NCBI GenBank assembly: GCA_021851165.1
Contig: JAJZJN010000006.1
Coordinates: forward strand, 1 to 41,697
DNA: 41,697 bases
Direction: 5' to 3'
Origin: Actinomycetes bacterium
Lineage (GTDB): Bacteria > Actinomycetota > Acidimicrobiia > Acidimicrobiales > JAJZJN01
Every line of letters begins with the position of its first letter. Positions within the stretch are counted from its first letter, which is position 1. Below are positions 24,071 to 30,939 of this stretch, piece by piece. The notes below the pieces were generated by a model. The model worked only from the letters and a program-made list of their open reading frames with translations, made no database searches and was not told the origin of the DNA. Both the position numbers and the translations under genes were made by a program.

Positions 24071-24295
24071 CTGCCCAAGCCGAAGGAGGACGCGATCGTG
24101 CTCGAGGGAACGGTCGTCGAGCCGCTCCCAAATGCCATGTTCCGGGTTGAGCTCGAGAACGGTCACAAGGTTCTGGCCCATAGCTCGGGCAAGATGCGCA
24201 TGCACCGGATCCGGATCCTTCCAGGGGACAGGGTGCAGGTGGAGCTGACTCCCTACGATCTGACGCGCGGGCGGATCACCTACCGCTACAAGTAG
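24071..24295 (+). CDS. infA: Translation initiation factor IF-1, likely CTG start
   Basis: A 74-residue OB-fold protein that binds the ribosomal A site during initiation. [24 protein letters not shown] and [38 protein letters not shown] are almost invariant IF-1 sequence. The frame extends to a GTG at 23996, but the extra 25 residues do not belong to IF-1. The sequence GGAGGAGGATCAC directly before CTG 24071 is an excellent Shine-Dalgarno site with 5-base spacing, and the protein would then begin (M)PKPKED, the expected length. No ATG, GTG or TTG lies at a suitable position, so a rare CTG initiation codon is inferred. Confidence 0.93.
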   Translation: MPKPKEDAIVLEGTVVEPLPNAMFRVELENGHKVLAHSSGKMRMHRIRILPGDRVQVELTPYDLTRGRITYRYK

Positions 24296-24300
24296 GCCGA

Positions 24301-24380
24301 TCAAGGATGACTGGACAGCCAAGGTGATTGCACAGGCACAGGCGATTCGAGAGTCAAGGGTGATTGGACAGCCAAGGTGA
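24301..24380 (+). repeat. 27-bp direct repeat duplicating the rpmJ initiation region
   Basis: The 27 bases at 24301-24327 recur at 24354-24380 with two differences. Both copies contain TGGACAGCCAAGGTGA, that is, an AAGG purine site and a GTG. The second copy supplies the start codon of rpmJ, the first an in-frame GTG at 24324. The repeats are separated by 26 bases. Confidence 0.95.
24324..24380 (+). CDS. Putative 18-residue leader peptide overlapping rpmJ start
   Basis: GTG 24324 in the first repeat copy opens an 18-codon frame ([18 protein letters not shown]) whose TGA (24378-24380) overlaps the rpmJ GTG (24377-24379) in the arrangement GTGA. Its ribosome-binding region is the same as that of rpmJ because it is a duplicate. 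It resembles no known protein. It could be a by-product of the duplication or a translated leader coupled to rpmJ. Confidence 0.35.
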   Translation: MIAQAQAIRESRVIGQPR

Positions 24381-24490
24381 AAGTACGACCCAGCGTGAAA
24401 CCTATATGTGAGAAGTGCAAGGTGATCCGCCGTCACGGGCGGGTTATGGTCATCTGCGACAACCCCCGCCACAAGCAGCGGCAGGGTTGA
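24377..24490 (+). CDS. rpmJ: 50S ribosomal protein L36
   Basis: A 37-residue protein: [20 protein letters not shown] followed by [17 protein letters not shown]. Cys11, Cys14, Cys27 and His32 form the zinc site of the C+ form of L36, which sits near the peptidyl-transferase region of the large subunit. GTG 24377 is preceded by CAAG/GCCAAG only, within the second copy of the 27-bp repeat. Its place between infA and rpsM is the universal bacterial order. Confidence 0.96.
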   Translation: MKVRPSVKPICEKCKVIRRHGRVMVICDNPRHKQRQG

Positions 24491-24524
24491 CCAGGGCCGT
24501 CCAGGAACGAGGAAGGGGTTCATC

Positions 24525-24905
24525 GTGGCACGAATCGCAGGCGTGGACATCCCACGCGACAAGCGGCTGGAGACGTCGCTTACATATATTTTCGGCGTAG
24601 GCAACACAGTGGCGCAGCAGATCTGTGCTGCGACAGAGACGAACCCGGCAACCAGGGTCAGAGACCTGACTGATGAAGAGGTTGCGCGGCTACGGTCGTG
24701 GATAGACGCCAATCTGAAGGTGGAGGGCGACCTTCGCCGTGATGTCGCCCAGGACATCAAGCGCAAGATGGAGATCGGCTGTTACCAGGGGATTCGGCAT
24801 CGCAAGGGGCTTCCCGTGCACGGTCAGCGCACACACACCAACGCACGTACTCGTAAGGGGCCGAAGAAGACGGTCGCCGGCAAGAAGAAGGTTCGCAAGC
24901 ACTGA
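24525..24905 (+). CDS. rpsM: 30S ribosomal protein S13
   Basis: A 126-residue S13, which lies in the 30S head and contacts the P-site tRNA and the B1 bridges. [26 protein letters not shown], the [11 protein letters not shown] helix, [46 protein letters not shown] and the basic tail are all standard. GTG 24525 follows GAGGAAGG. Its stop shares one base with the rpsK ATG (TGATG). Confidence 0.98.
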   Translation: MARIAGVDIPRDKRLETSLTYIFGVGNTVAQQICAATETNPATRVRDLTDEEVARLRSWIDANLKVEGDLRRDVAQDIKRKMEIGCYQGIRHRKGLPVHGQRTHTNARTRKGPKKTVAGKKKVRKH

Positions 24906-25327
24906 TGGCCAAGTCAACGAAGTCCGCCAAGTCGAGCAAGCCGGCCCAGGCTCGTAGGCCCCGTCGGCGCGAGCGCAAGAATGTGGCCTACGGGGTCGCA
25001 CACATCAAGAGCTCGTTCAACAACACGATCGTCTCGATCGCCGACCACGATGGTAACGTGCTGGCCTGGGCTTCGGCTGGGAACGTTGGGTTCAAAGGTT
25101 CGCGTAAGTCGACTCCCTTTGCGGCACAGATGGCAGCGGAGGCCGCTGCGAAGCGTGCGATGGAGCACGGCGTGCGGAAGGTCGACGTGCTCGTGAGGGG
25201 ACCGGGCTCAGGTCGTGAGACGGCGATCCGGTCCCTCGTGTCGGCAGGCATCGAAGTGGCCGGCATCAAAGACGTCACGCCGATCCCCCATAATGGGTGC
25301 CGCCCGAAGAAGCGGCGCCGGGTCTGA
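24905..25327 (+). CDS. rpsK: 30S ribosomal protein S11
   Basis: A 140-residue S11 of the 30S platform. A Lys/Ser/Ala-rich N-terminus is followed by [47 protein letters not shown] and [13 protein letters not shown], then the conserved end [19 protein letters not shown] 24905 overlaps the rpsM stop. rpsD follows 41 bases later. Confidence 0.98.
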   Translation: MAKSTKSAKSSKPAQARRPRRRERKNVAYGVAHIKSSFNNTIVSIADHDGNVLAWASAGNVGFKGSRKSTPFAAQMAAEAAAKRAMEHGVRKVDVLVRGPGSGRETAIRSLVSAGIEVAGIKDVTPIPHNGCRPKKRRRV

Positions 25328-25368
25328 TCGCCGGCTCAGGGCTATCGAGGAGTACAGAGGAAAACAGC

Positions 25369-26016
25369 ATGGCTCGTTACACAGGACCCGTTTGCCGCTT
25401 GTGCCGACGCGAACGCACGAAGCTCTTCTTGAAAGGTGAGCGCTGCTACTCGCTGAAGTGCCCGGTCTCAGAGGCGGTCACCGATCGCCATAGCCGCGCG
25501 TACCCACCAGGAGAGCACGGTCGCGACCGCATGCGCCAGGGGTCTGAGTACCTGGCGCAGCTCAGGGAGAAGCAGAAGGCACGCCGTATCTACGGCCTGC
25601 TCGAGCGGCAGTTCCACAACCTCTACGAGGAGGCCACTCACCAGGCAGGGATAACCGGCGAGAACCTTCTGCGGATGCTCGAGCTGCGGCTGGACAACGT
25701 AGCGTTCAGGGCAGCATGGGGTGCCAGTCGTGCACAGGCGCGCCAGCTCGTCCGTCACGGGCATGTTCTGGTCAACTCCAAGCGCGTGACGATCCCGAGC
25801 TACAGGGTGCGGCTCGGTGACAAGATATCGCTGGTTCCCGCTGCGCGTGAGGCATTCACTGTACGGCGCAATCTCGACACGCTCGACAGGCAGCCGCCTC
25901 TGTGGCTTGAGGCCGCCGATGGCCGTTTCGAGGTGCGCGTGGCTGCCCTGCCGGAGCGCCAGCAGATCGACGAGCCCGTGCGTGAGCAGCTGATCGTCGA
26001 GTTGTACTCCAAATAG
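25369..26016 (+). CDS. rpsD: 30S ribosomal protein S4 with N-terminal zinc motif
   Basis: A 215-residue S4, a primary 16S binder and known autogenous regulator of alpha-operon genes. MARYTGPVCRLCRRER plus GERCYSLKC gives four Cys in a zinc-binding N-terminus (C+ form). ENLLRMLELRLDNVAFRAAWGASRAQARQLVRHGHVLVNSKRVTIPSYRVRLGDKI is the S4 RNA-binding domain. ATG 25369 has AGAGGAAAAC upstream; an in-frame extension to 25297 would overlap rpsK and is not S4-like. A 132-base gap with TTGACA at 26111 but no matching -10 separates it from rpoA. Confidence 0.98.
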   Translation: MARYTGPVCRLCRRERTKLFLKGERCYSLKCPVSEAVTDRHSRAYPPGEHGRDRMRQGSEYLAQLREKQKARRIYGLLERQFHNLYEEATHQAGITGENLLRMLELRLDNVAFRAAWGASRAQARQLVRHGHVLVNSKRVTIPSYRVRLGDKISLVPAAREAFTVRRNLDTLDRQPPLWLEAADGRFEVRVAALPERQQIDEPVREQLIVELYSK

Positions 26017-26148
26017 CGCCGATCTCTCGTCTGAGAGCGGAGCACCGTGCCGCCCGATACCAATGACATCGATTTGCAACCTGAAGTACCTGTTCCAATT
26101 GCAGTTCCCTTGACAGCATTTCCCTCTACCACGCGAGGAGCGACGAGC

Positions 26149-27087
26149 ATGCTCATCATCCAGCGGCCCACCGTCGAAGCCCTTGGCGACGAGGAGGCCA
26201 ACCGGCAGCGTTTCGCCATCGGCCCGCTCGAGCCGGGTTTTGGCCACACTCTCGGTAATTCGTTGAGGCGGACGCTGCTGTCGGCAATCCCGGGCGCGGC
26301 GGTCACCCAGGTGCGCTTTGATGACGCCCTGCACGAGTTCACGACACTTCCAGGCGTGAAAGAGGACGTCACCGACATCCTGCTCAACCTGAAGGACATC
26401 GTTCTTCGGATTGACGGTGACGAGCCGGTCGAGCTTCGTTGCGACAAGCGTGGGCCCGGGGAGGTCACGGCAGGAGATCTCCTTGGAAGTTCCGCAGTCG
26501 AGATCCTGAACCCGGAGCTGCACATCGCCTCGCTCAACACCAAGGGCCGGCTCGCCATGGACGTGACAGTGGAGCGGGGTCGCGGGTATGCCTCCGCCGA
26601 GCGCAACAAGCGCTCGGCGACGATCGGGGTGATCCCGCTCGATTCGATCTTCTCCCCCGTGCGGCGCGTCGCGTTCTCGATCGATCCGGTCCGGGTAGAG
26701 CAGTCGACGAACTTCGACTCGCTCGTGCTCGACATAGAGACAGACGGCTCTCTGACCCCCCGCGAGGCGCTGGCGTCTGCCGGTGACACCCTGCGGTCGC
26801 TCATGAACCTCGTGGCGGATCTCGAGAGCGAGCCACAGGGCTTGGAGCTAGGGGAGGTTAGCGCTACCGCGAGTGGATCGCCGGATCTCGACCTGCCGAT
26901 AGAGGACCTGGATCTCTCCGAGCGGCCGCGTAACTGCTTGAAGCGTGCCCAGGTGAATACGATAGGGGAGCTGGTGCAGCGTACCGGTGACGATCTCCTG
27001 GCAATCACGAACTTCGGGCAGAAGTCGCTGGACGAAGTGATCCAGCGCCTTGACGAACGCGGCCTGTCGCTGCGGGTAAAGGACTGA
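26149..27087 (+). CDS. rpoA: RNA polymerase alpha subunit
   Basis: A 312-residue alpha subunit. The N-terminal dimerisation and assembly domain begins MLIIQRPTVEAL and includes RFAIGPLEPGFGHTLGNSLRRTLLSAIPGAAVTQVRFDDALHEF and VERGRGYASAE. After an acidic linker, the C-terminal domain (IEDLDLSERPRNCLKRAQVNTIGELVQRTGDDLLAITNFGQKSLDEVIQRLDERGLSL) carries the UP-element and activator contact surface. ATG 26149 with GAGGAG upstream is the family start; 34 extra in-frame codons to 26047 look like leader. rplQ follows after five bases. Confidence 0.98.
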   Translation: MLIIQRPTVEALGDEEANRQRFAIGPLEPGFGHTLGNSLRRTLLSAIPGAAVTQVRFDDALHEFTTLPGVKEDVTDILLNLKDIVLRIDGDEPVELRCDKRGPGEVTAGDLLGSSAVEILNPELHIASLNTKGRLAMDVTVERGRGYASAERNKRSATIGVIPLDSIFSPVRRVAFSIDPVRVEQSTNFDSLVLDIETDGSLTPREALASAGDTLRSLMNLVADLESEPQGLELGEVSATASGSPDLDLPIEDLDLSERPRNCLKRAQVNTIGELVQRTGDDLLAITNFGQKSLDEVIQRLDERGLSLRVKD

Positions 27088-27092
27088 GGACA

Positions 27093-27446
27093 ATGCTTGG
27101 TACGCCCAAGAAGGGAAGGCGTCTGGGCGGCGATGCCGCTCACCAGAAGGCGATGCTCGGGAACCTGGTGGCTTCCCTGATAGCAGCTGAGGCCCTCGTG
27201 ACGACCGAGACGAAGGCCAAGGCGATGCGTCCCGTGATGGAGAAGTGCATCACTGCTGCACGCAAGGGTGGCGTCCACCAGCAGCGTCAAGTGGTGGCGC
27301 TGATCCGGGACAAGGACATGGCTAACAAGCTGTTCACCGAGATAGGTCCGCGTTACTCGGATCGTCCTGGTGGCTACACCCGTATCCTCAAGCTCGGGCC
27401 GCGTCAGGGCGACAACGCCCCCATGGCGCGCATAGAGCTCGTTTGA
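27093..27446 (+). CDS. rplQ: 50S ribosomal protein L17
   Basis: A 117-residue L17 of the 50S exit-tunnel region. MLGTPKKGRRLGGDAAHQKAMLGNLVASLIAAEALVTTETKAKAMRPVMEKCITAARKG and the ending RYSDRPGGYTRILKLGPRQGDNAPMARIELV are canonical. GAGGA overlapping the rpoA stop is the ribosome-binding site. Its TGA overlaps the truA TTG (TTGA). Confidence 0.98.
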   Translation: MLGTPKKGRRLGGDAAHQKAMLGNLVASLIAAEALVTTETKAKAMRPVMEKCITAARKGGVHQQRQVVALIRDKDMANKLFTEIGPRYSDRPGGYTRILKLGPRQGDNAPMARIELV

Positions 27447-28393
27447 GGCTTTTCGATCCGGACAGCGACGAGGCAGCCCCGGGTGGGGCGGCGGGGCCTG
27501 CCGGGATCGGGCTTGACGATGTCCCGGGTGGGGTGGCGGGACCTGGAGCTCGGACAAGGTCAGGCGCAGCGGCACCCGAAAGCCTCCCCTCCGGAGGTCG
27601 GGTACGGCTGCGAATGGTAGTGGCCTACGACGGGAGTGGTTTCCACGGGTTCGCCTACCAGCCCGGCAAGCGTACCGTTGCCGGCTGCTTGGCAGAAGCT
27701 ATAGCCACCGTTGCCCGCCACGGTGTGAGCATCGTATGTGCAGGGCGCACCGATGCCGGTGTCCACGCCCAGGGCCAGGTCATCCATGTCGACGTCGAGC
27801 ATGAGGTGGACGTCGGTTCCCTGATGAGGTCCCTCAACCGCATGCTGGCTCCTGAGATCGTCGTCAGGGAAGTGGCACCGGCCGAGCGGGGCTTCGATGC
27901 CAGGCGCTCGGCTCGCTGGCGCCACTATCGCTACCTGGTCCTTCAGGCGCCCGTGGACGATCCGCTGATGGCGCATCTCGCCTGGCGTGTGGGAGATCCA
28001 CTGTCGCTACGGGCGATGGCCGGTGCTGCCGATGTGTTGATCGGCGAGCACGATTTCAGCGCATTCTGCCGCCGGCCGCAGGGTGCATCTCCGGGCGCGC
28101 CGATCCTGCGCCGGGTGATGGATGCCCGCTGGGCCGAGGAGCGACTCGACTCCGGCGTTGGCTCCAACGTGTGCGCGCAGGTTGGCTCCGGCGAGCGACT
28201 GTTGCGTTTCGACATCGTGGCACAGGCGTTCTGCCACCAGATGGTGCGAAGCATCGTGGGGACACTTGTCGATGTGGGCCGAGGGAAGCGCCCTCTCGGC
28301 GACGTGGCATGGATGCTCAGGTCGGGGAGCCGGTCCCTTGTCCGAACGATCGCGCCGCCCCACGGGCTGTGCCTGGTAGAGGTCGGATATTGA
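27443..28393 (+). CDS. truA: tRNA pseudouridine(38-40) synthase TruA, N-terminally extended
   Basis: A 316-residue enzyme that isomerises U38-U40 of tRNA anticodon arms. The domain starts RLRMVVAYDGSGFHGFAYQPGKRTVAGCLAEA (55-86). The catalytic Asp is in AGRTDAGVHAQGQ (102-114), with RWRHYRYLV and CHQMVRSIVGTLVDVGRGK as later blocks. Ahead of the domain are about 54 low-complexity residues with repeated PGGxAGP. TTG 27443 overlaps the rplQ stop (TTGA); an ATG at 27614 exists but would remove the first conserved strand, so the extension is probably translated. The 28394-28575 gap holds the rplM promoter and leader. Confidence 0.93.
   Translation: MRLFDPDSDEAAPGGAAGPAGIGLDDVPGGVAGPGARTRSGAAAPESLPSGGRVRLRMVVAYDGSGFHGFAYQPGKRTVAGCLAEAIATVARHGVSIVCAGRTDAGVHAQGQVIHVDVEHEVDVGSLMRSLNRMLAPEIVVREVAPAERGFDARRSARWRHYRYLVLQAPVDDPLMAHLAWRVGDPLSLRAMAGAADVLIGEHDFSAFCRRPQGASPGAPILRRVMDARWAEERLDSGVGSNVCAQVGSGERLLRFDIVAQAFCHQMVRSIVGTLVDVGRGKRPLGDVAWMLRSGSRSLVRTIAPPHGLCLVEVGY
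27477..27546 (+). repeat. 45-bp-period imperfect repeat in the truA 5' end
   Basis: CCCGGGTGGGGCGGCGGGGC at 27479 recurs as CCCGGGTGGGGTGGCGGGAC 45 bases later. The encoded peptides are PGGAAGP and PGGVAGP. The period is three times 15, like the higher-order period in glmS. Confidence 0.8.
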
Positions 28394-28421
28394 GGTTGGT
28401 GACCGGGATGCACCGGCCGGT

Positions 28422-28451
28422 TTGCCTGGAGGGGGCATGTCGGCGTATCCT
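28422..28451 (+). promoter_or_regulatory. Promoter of rplM-rpsI
   Basis: TTGCCT (28422-28427) and TATCCT (28446-28451) are 18 bases apart, a good housekeeping sigma match. It lies just after truA and would give a leader of about 118 bases before the rplM GTG. Confidence 0.6.
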
Positions 28452-28505
28452 GGCTGCGATCACCCCTGTGTATCTGTCGCGGGAATGACCGGTTGGCTGC
28501 CGGAT

Positions 28506-28535
28506 GATCCGCACGATGCAGTGATCCTGCGGATC
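28506..28535 (+). promoter_or_regulatory. Stem-loop in the rplM leader
   Basis: GATCCGCA (28506-28513) pairs with TGCGGATC (28528-28535), an 8-bp stem with a 14-base loop, 40 bases before the rplM start. Autogenous control by L13 is known in other bacteria; a similar role here is only a suggestion. Confidence 0.45.
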
Positions 28536-28575
28536 CATGGGACAGTTTGTACCGACGACATCCACGAGGACTTCT

Positions 28576-29025
28576 GTGCGCACCTTTTCCCCCAAGCCAG
28601 ACGACATCACCCGCGCTTGGCATCTGGTAGATGCCGATGGCATGGTCCTGGGTCGCCTTGCGACAGAGGTGGCCACGCTGCTGCGGGGCAAGCACAAGCC
28701 GATCTTTGCTCCGCACATGGACACCGGGGATCACGTAGTCGTGATCAATGCGGACAAGGTGGTGCTCACAGCCGGCAAGGTGGGATCCAAGGTTGCCTAC
28801 CGCCACAGTGGATATCCAGGTGGGCTCAAGCAGCGTGGCTACACCGAGCTGCTGGCTACCAGGCCGGAGGAGGTCGTGCGTCGCGCCGTGCGCGGGATGC
28901 TGCCGAAGAACCGGCTCGGCCGTCAGCAGCTGGACAAGCTCAACGTGTATGCAGGGCCACGCCATCCCCATAGTGCCCAGAAGCCCCAGGCATTGGATCT
29001 TCCTGCTGCCAGGGCGCGGGTCTGA
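28576..29025 (+). CDS. rplM: 50S ribosomal protein L13
   Basis: A 149-residue L13, an early 50S assembly protein. [68 protein letters not shown] and [33 protein letters not shown] are classical. GTG 28576 is preceded by GAGGA; the frame remains open to 28537, but those residues are not L13. It is paired with rpsI as in most bacteria, 78 bases upstream of it. Confidence 0.97.
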   Translation: MRTFSPKPDDITRAWHLVDADGMVLGRLATEVATLLRGKHKPIFAPHMDTGDHVVVINADKVVLTAGKVGSKVAYRHSGYPGGLKQRGYTELLATRPEEVVRRAVRGMLPKNRLGRQQLDKLNVYAGPRHPHSAQKPQALDLPAARARV

Positions 29026-29103
29026 TCGGCGCCGGCAGGCAGATGATGACTGGGTCGAGAGCGTTTCCAGATTTCCAGCAGAACCGATAACAGGAGTCAC
29101 GAC

Positions 29104-29517
29104 GTGTCGAGCAAACCGAGGAGACCGGCGCCCCTTACCCAGACGACCGGCAGGCGCAAGGCGGCAGTGGCGCGTGTACGGGTGCGACCTGGCCAGGGGG
29201 CTATAACGGTCAACCGTCGGCCAATTGACGAATACTTCCCCTCTGCCACACACCGTATGGTGGTTACAGAGCCATTGCGTGTGGCAAGCGTGGATACGGC
29301 CAAGTACGACGTCGATGCCACCATCGACGGAGGTGGGGTGTCAGGCCAGGCCGGTGCCATGCGGCTGGGCATCGCTAGGGCGCTTCTCGAGATAGACCCG
29401 GAGTCCCGGCCCGCTTTGAAGAAGGCCGGTTTGCTCACACGCGATCCTCGTGAGAAGGAGAGCAAGAAATACGGCCTCAAGAAGGCGCGCAAGGCGCCGC
29501 AGTACTCGAAGCGGTAG
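29104..29517 (+). CDS. rpsI: 30S ribosomal protein S9
   Basis: A 137-residue S9, whose C-terminal tail reaches the P-site t[98 protein letters not shown] is complete, including the invariant final SKR. GTG 29104 has AGGAG upstream. glmM starts three bases after the stop. Confidence 0.98.
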   Translation: MSSKPRRPAPLTQTTGRRKAAVARVRVRPGQGAITVNRRPIDEYFPSATHRMVVTEPLRVASVDTAKYDVDATIDGGGVSGQAGAMRLGIARALLEIDPESRPALKKAGLLTRDPREKESKKYGLKKARKAPQYSKR

Positions 29518-29520
29518 GCG

Positions 29521-30879
29521 GTGGCCACCCGGTTCGGCACGGATGGCATCCGAGGTACCGCCAACGCCGAGCTGACACCGGAGCTGGTGCTCGCTCTGGG
29601 GCGGGCGACGGCACGGGTATTGCCGGCAGACCGCTTCGTGGTAGGTCGTGACACGCGTAGGTCTGGTTCGATGTTGCAGGCTGCCCTGTCGGCTGGCATA
29701 GCCTCCGAGGGCGCCGATGTGGTCGATCTCGGAGTGCTTCCCACGCCGGGCGTGGCCTGGGTATCGGCTGCCCAGAACGTGCCTGCCGCCGTGATATCGG
29801 CATCCCATAATCCATTTGCCGACAACGGGGTCAAGCTCTTTGCCCCTGGCGGGCTGAAGCTGCCTTTGGAGGTAGAGCAGGCGATCGAGAAGGAGCTCGA
29901 GGGGCTGCTCGATGCTCCTGGGCATGGACCCCTGCCTGTAACCGGCCATGGTGTGGGCCGACTTCGATCCGACCATGAAGCGGCTGCGGGCTATCTGGAT
30001 CATCTGCTCGGGTCGATCGAGGGTAGGAGCCTTACCGGCCTGCGGATCATGCTCGACTGTGCGAATGGCGCCGCGTCCTCCGTGGCACCCGAGGCTTTCG
30101 GCAGGGCCGGTGCTGAGGTCCAAGCGATCGGCTGCGAGCCTGACGGCGCGAACATCAACGACGGCTGTGGGTCCACGGCGCCCGAGCGGCTGGCGCTGGA
30201 GCTGGCGGCGTGGGGGGCTGACCTGGGCCTGGCCCTTGACGGTGACGCGGATCGTCTGGTGGCGGTCGACCATACCGGCTACGTGGCGAGTGGTGATGAG
30301 CTGCTCGCGATCTTTGCAAGGGACATGTCATCCAGGGGCCGCCTGGCTGGGAACACCGTAGTGGTGACCGTCATGTCGAACCTGGGGTTGCGCCTGGCAT
30401 TGGCTGAGCTGGGCGTGTCGGTGCGCGAGACGCCTGTAGGGGATCGCAATGTCCTCGAGGCTCTGGATGCCTACGGCCTGGCGCTGGGCGGGGAGCAGTC
30501 AGGTCACCTGGTCTTCAGGAACCTGGCTACCACCGGTGATGGGATCCTGACAGGGCTGTTGCTCGCCGACCTGGTGGCACGGTCCGGCCGTTCGTTGCGG
30601 GACCTGGTCGAGGGCGCCATGCAACGGGTTCCTCAAGTCCTCGTGAACGTGGAGGTTCCGGAGCCGGAGATGGTCTTGGACGACGAGATGTTGCAGGCAG
30701 AGCTCCACAGCGTGGAGAAGGAGCTCGGAGCGGGTGGGCGCGTGCTCCTGCGCTGCAGCGGTACCGAGCCGCTCGTGAGGGTGATGGTGGAGGCATCCGA
30801 TGAGACGGAGGCGCGCATAGCTGCGGAGCGCCTGCGCGACGCTGTCCAGGCAGCAGCATCCGGCGGCCTGCTCGGCTGA
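29521..30879 (+). CDS. glmM: Phosphoglucosamine mutase
   Basis: A 452-residue alpha-D-phosphohexomutase converting glucosamine-6-phosphate to glucosamine-1-phosphate for UDP-GlcNAc. RFGTDGIRGTAN opens the protein. The phosphoserine loop is ISASHNPFADNGVK, the Mg site LDGDADRLVAVD, the sugar-specificity loop GGEQSGHLVF and the phosphate site RCSGTEPLVRVMVEA. GTG 29521 follows rpsI directly. glmS, the preceding enzyme of the same pathway, follows after 60 bases with its own apparent promoter. Confidence 0.97.
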   Translation: MATRFGTDGIRGTANAELTPELVLALGRATARVLPADRFVVGRDTRRSGSMLQAALSAGIASEGADVVDLGVLPTPGVAWVSAAQNVPAAVISASHNPFADNGVKLFAPGGLKLPLEVEQAIEKELEGLLDAPGHGPLPVTGHGVGRLRSDHEAAAGYLDHLLGSIEGRSLTGLRIMLDCANGAASSVAPEAFGRAGAEVQAIGCEPDGANINDGCGSTAPERLALELAAWGADLGLALDGDADRLVAVDHTGYVASGDELLAIFARDMSSRGRLAGNTVVVTVMSNLGLRLALAELGVSVRETPVGDRNVLEALDAYGLALGGEQSGHLVFRNLATTGDGILTGLLLADLVARSGRSLRDLVEGAMQRVPQVLVNVEVPEPEMVLDDEMLQAELHSVEKELGAGGRVLLRCSGTEPLVRVMVEASDETEARIAAERLRDAVQAAASGGLLG

Positions 30880-30927
30880 AGACCCGCGCGAGTCCTGTGC
30901 GTGGTATCAGGTGCTCGACCGGTGCCC

Positions 30928-30933
30928 TAACCT
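30928..30933 (+). promoter_or_regulatory. -10 box TAACCT for leaderless glmS
   Basis: TAACCT ends 6 bases before the glmS GTG (30940). There is no usable Shine-Dalgarno site, so glmS probably starts transcription at its first codon. No convincing -35 box is seen. Confidence 0.45.
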
Positions 30934-30939
30934 GTAGGC

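Noticed and set aside
26111-26138. Promoter for rpoA with -35 TTGACA
   Set aside because: The -35 is perfect, but no acceptable -10 lies 16-19 bases downstream; the ribosome-binding site is there instead.
25800-27575. 591-codon open frame on the minus strand
   Set aside because: It lies opposite rpsD, rpoA and rplQ, has no recognisable domain, and reflects GC-biased codon positions.
28487-28973. Short gene starting MTGWLPDDPH upstream of rplM
   Set aside because: It runs out of frame through most of rplM, lacks a ribosome-binding site and occupies the rplM leader hairpin.
27943-29253. 436-codon open frame on the minus strand
   Set aside because: Antisense to truA, rplM and rpsI; composition is Arg/His/Pro-rich as expected for a shadow frame.
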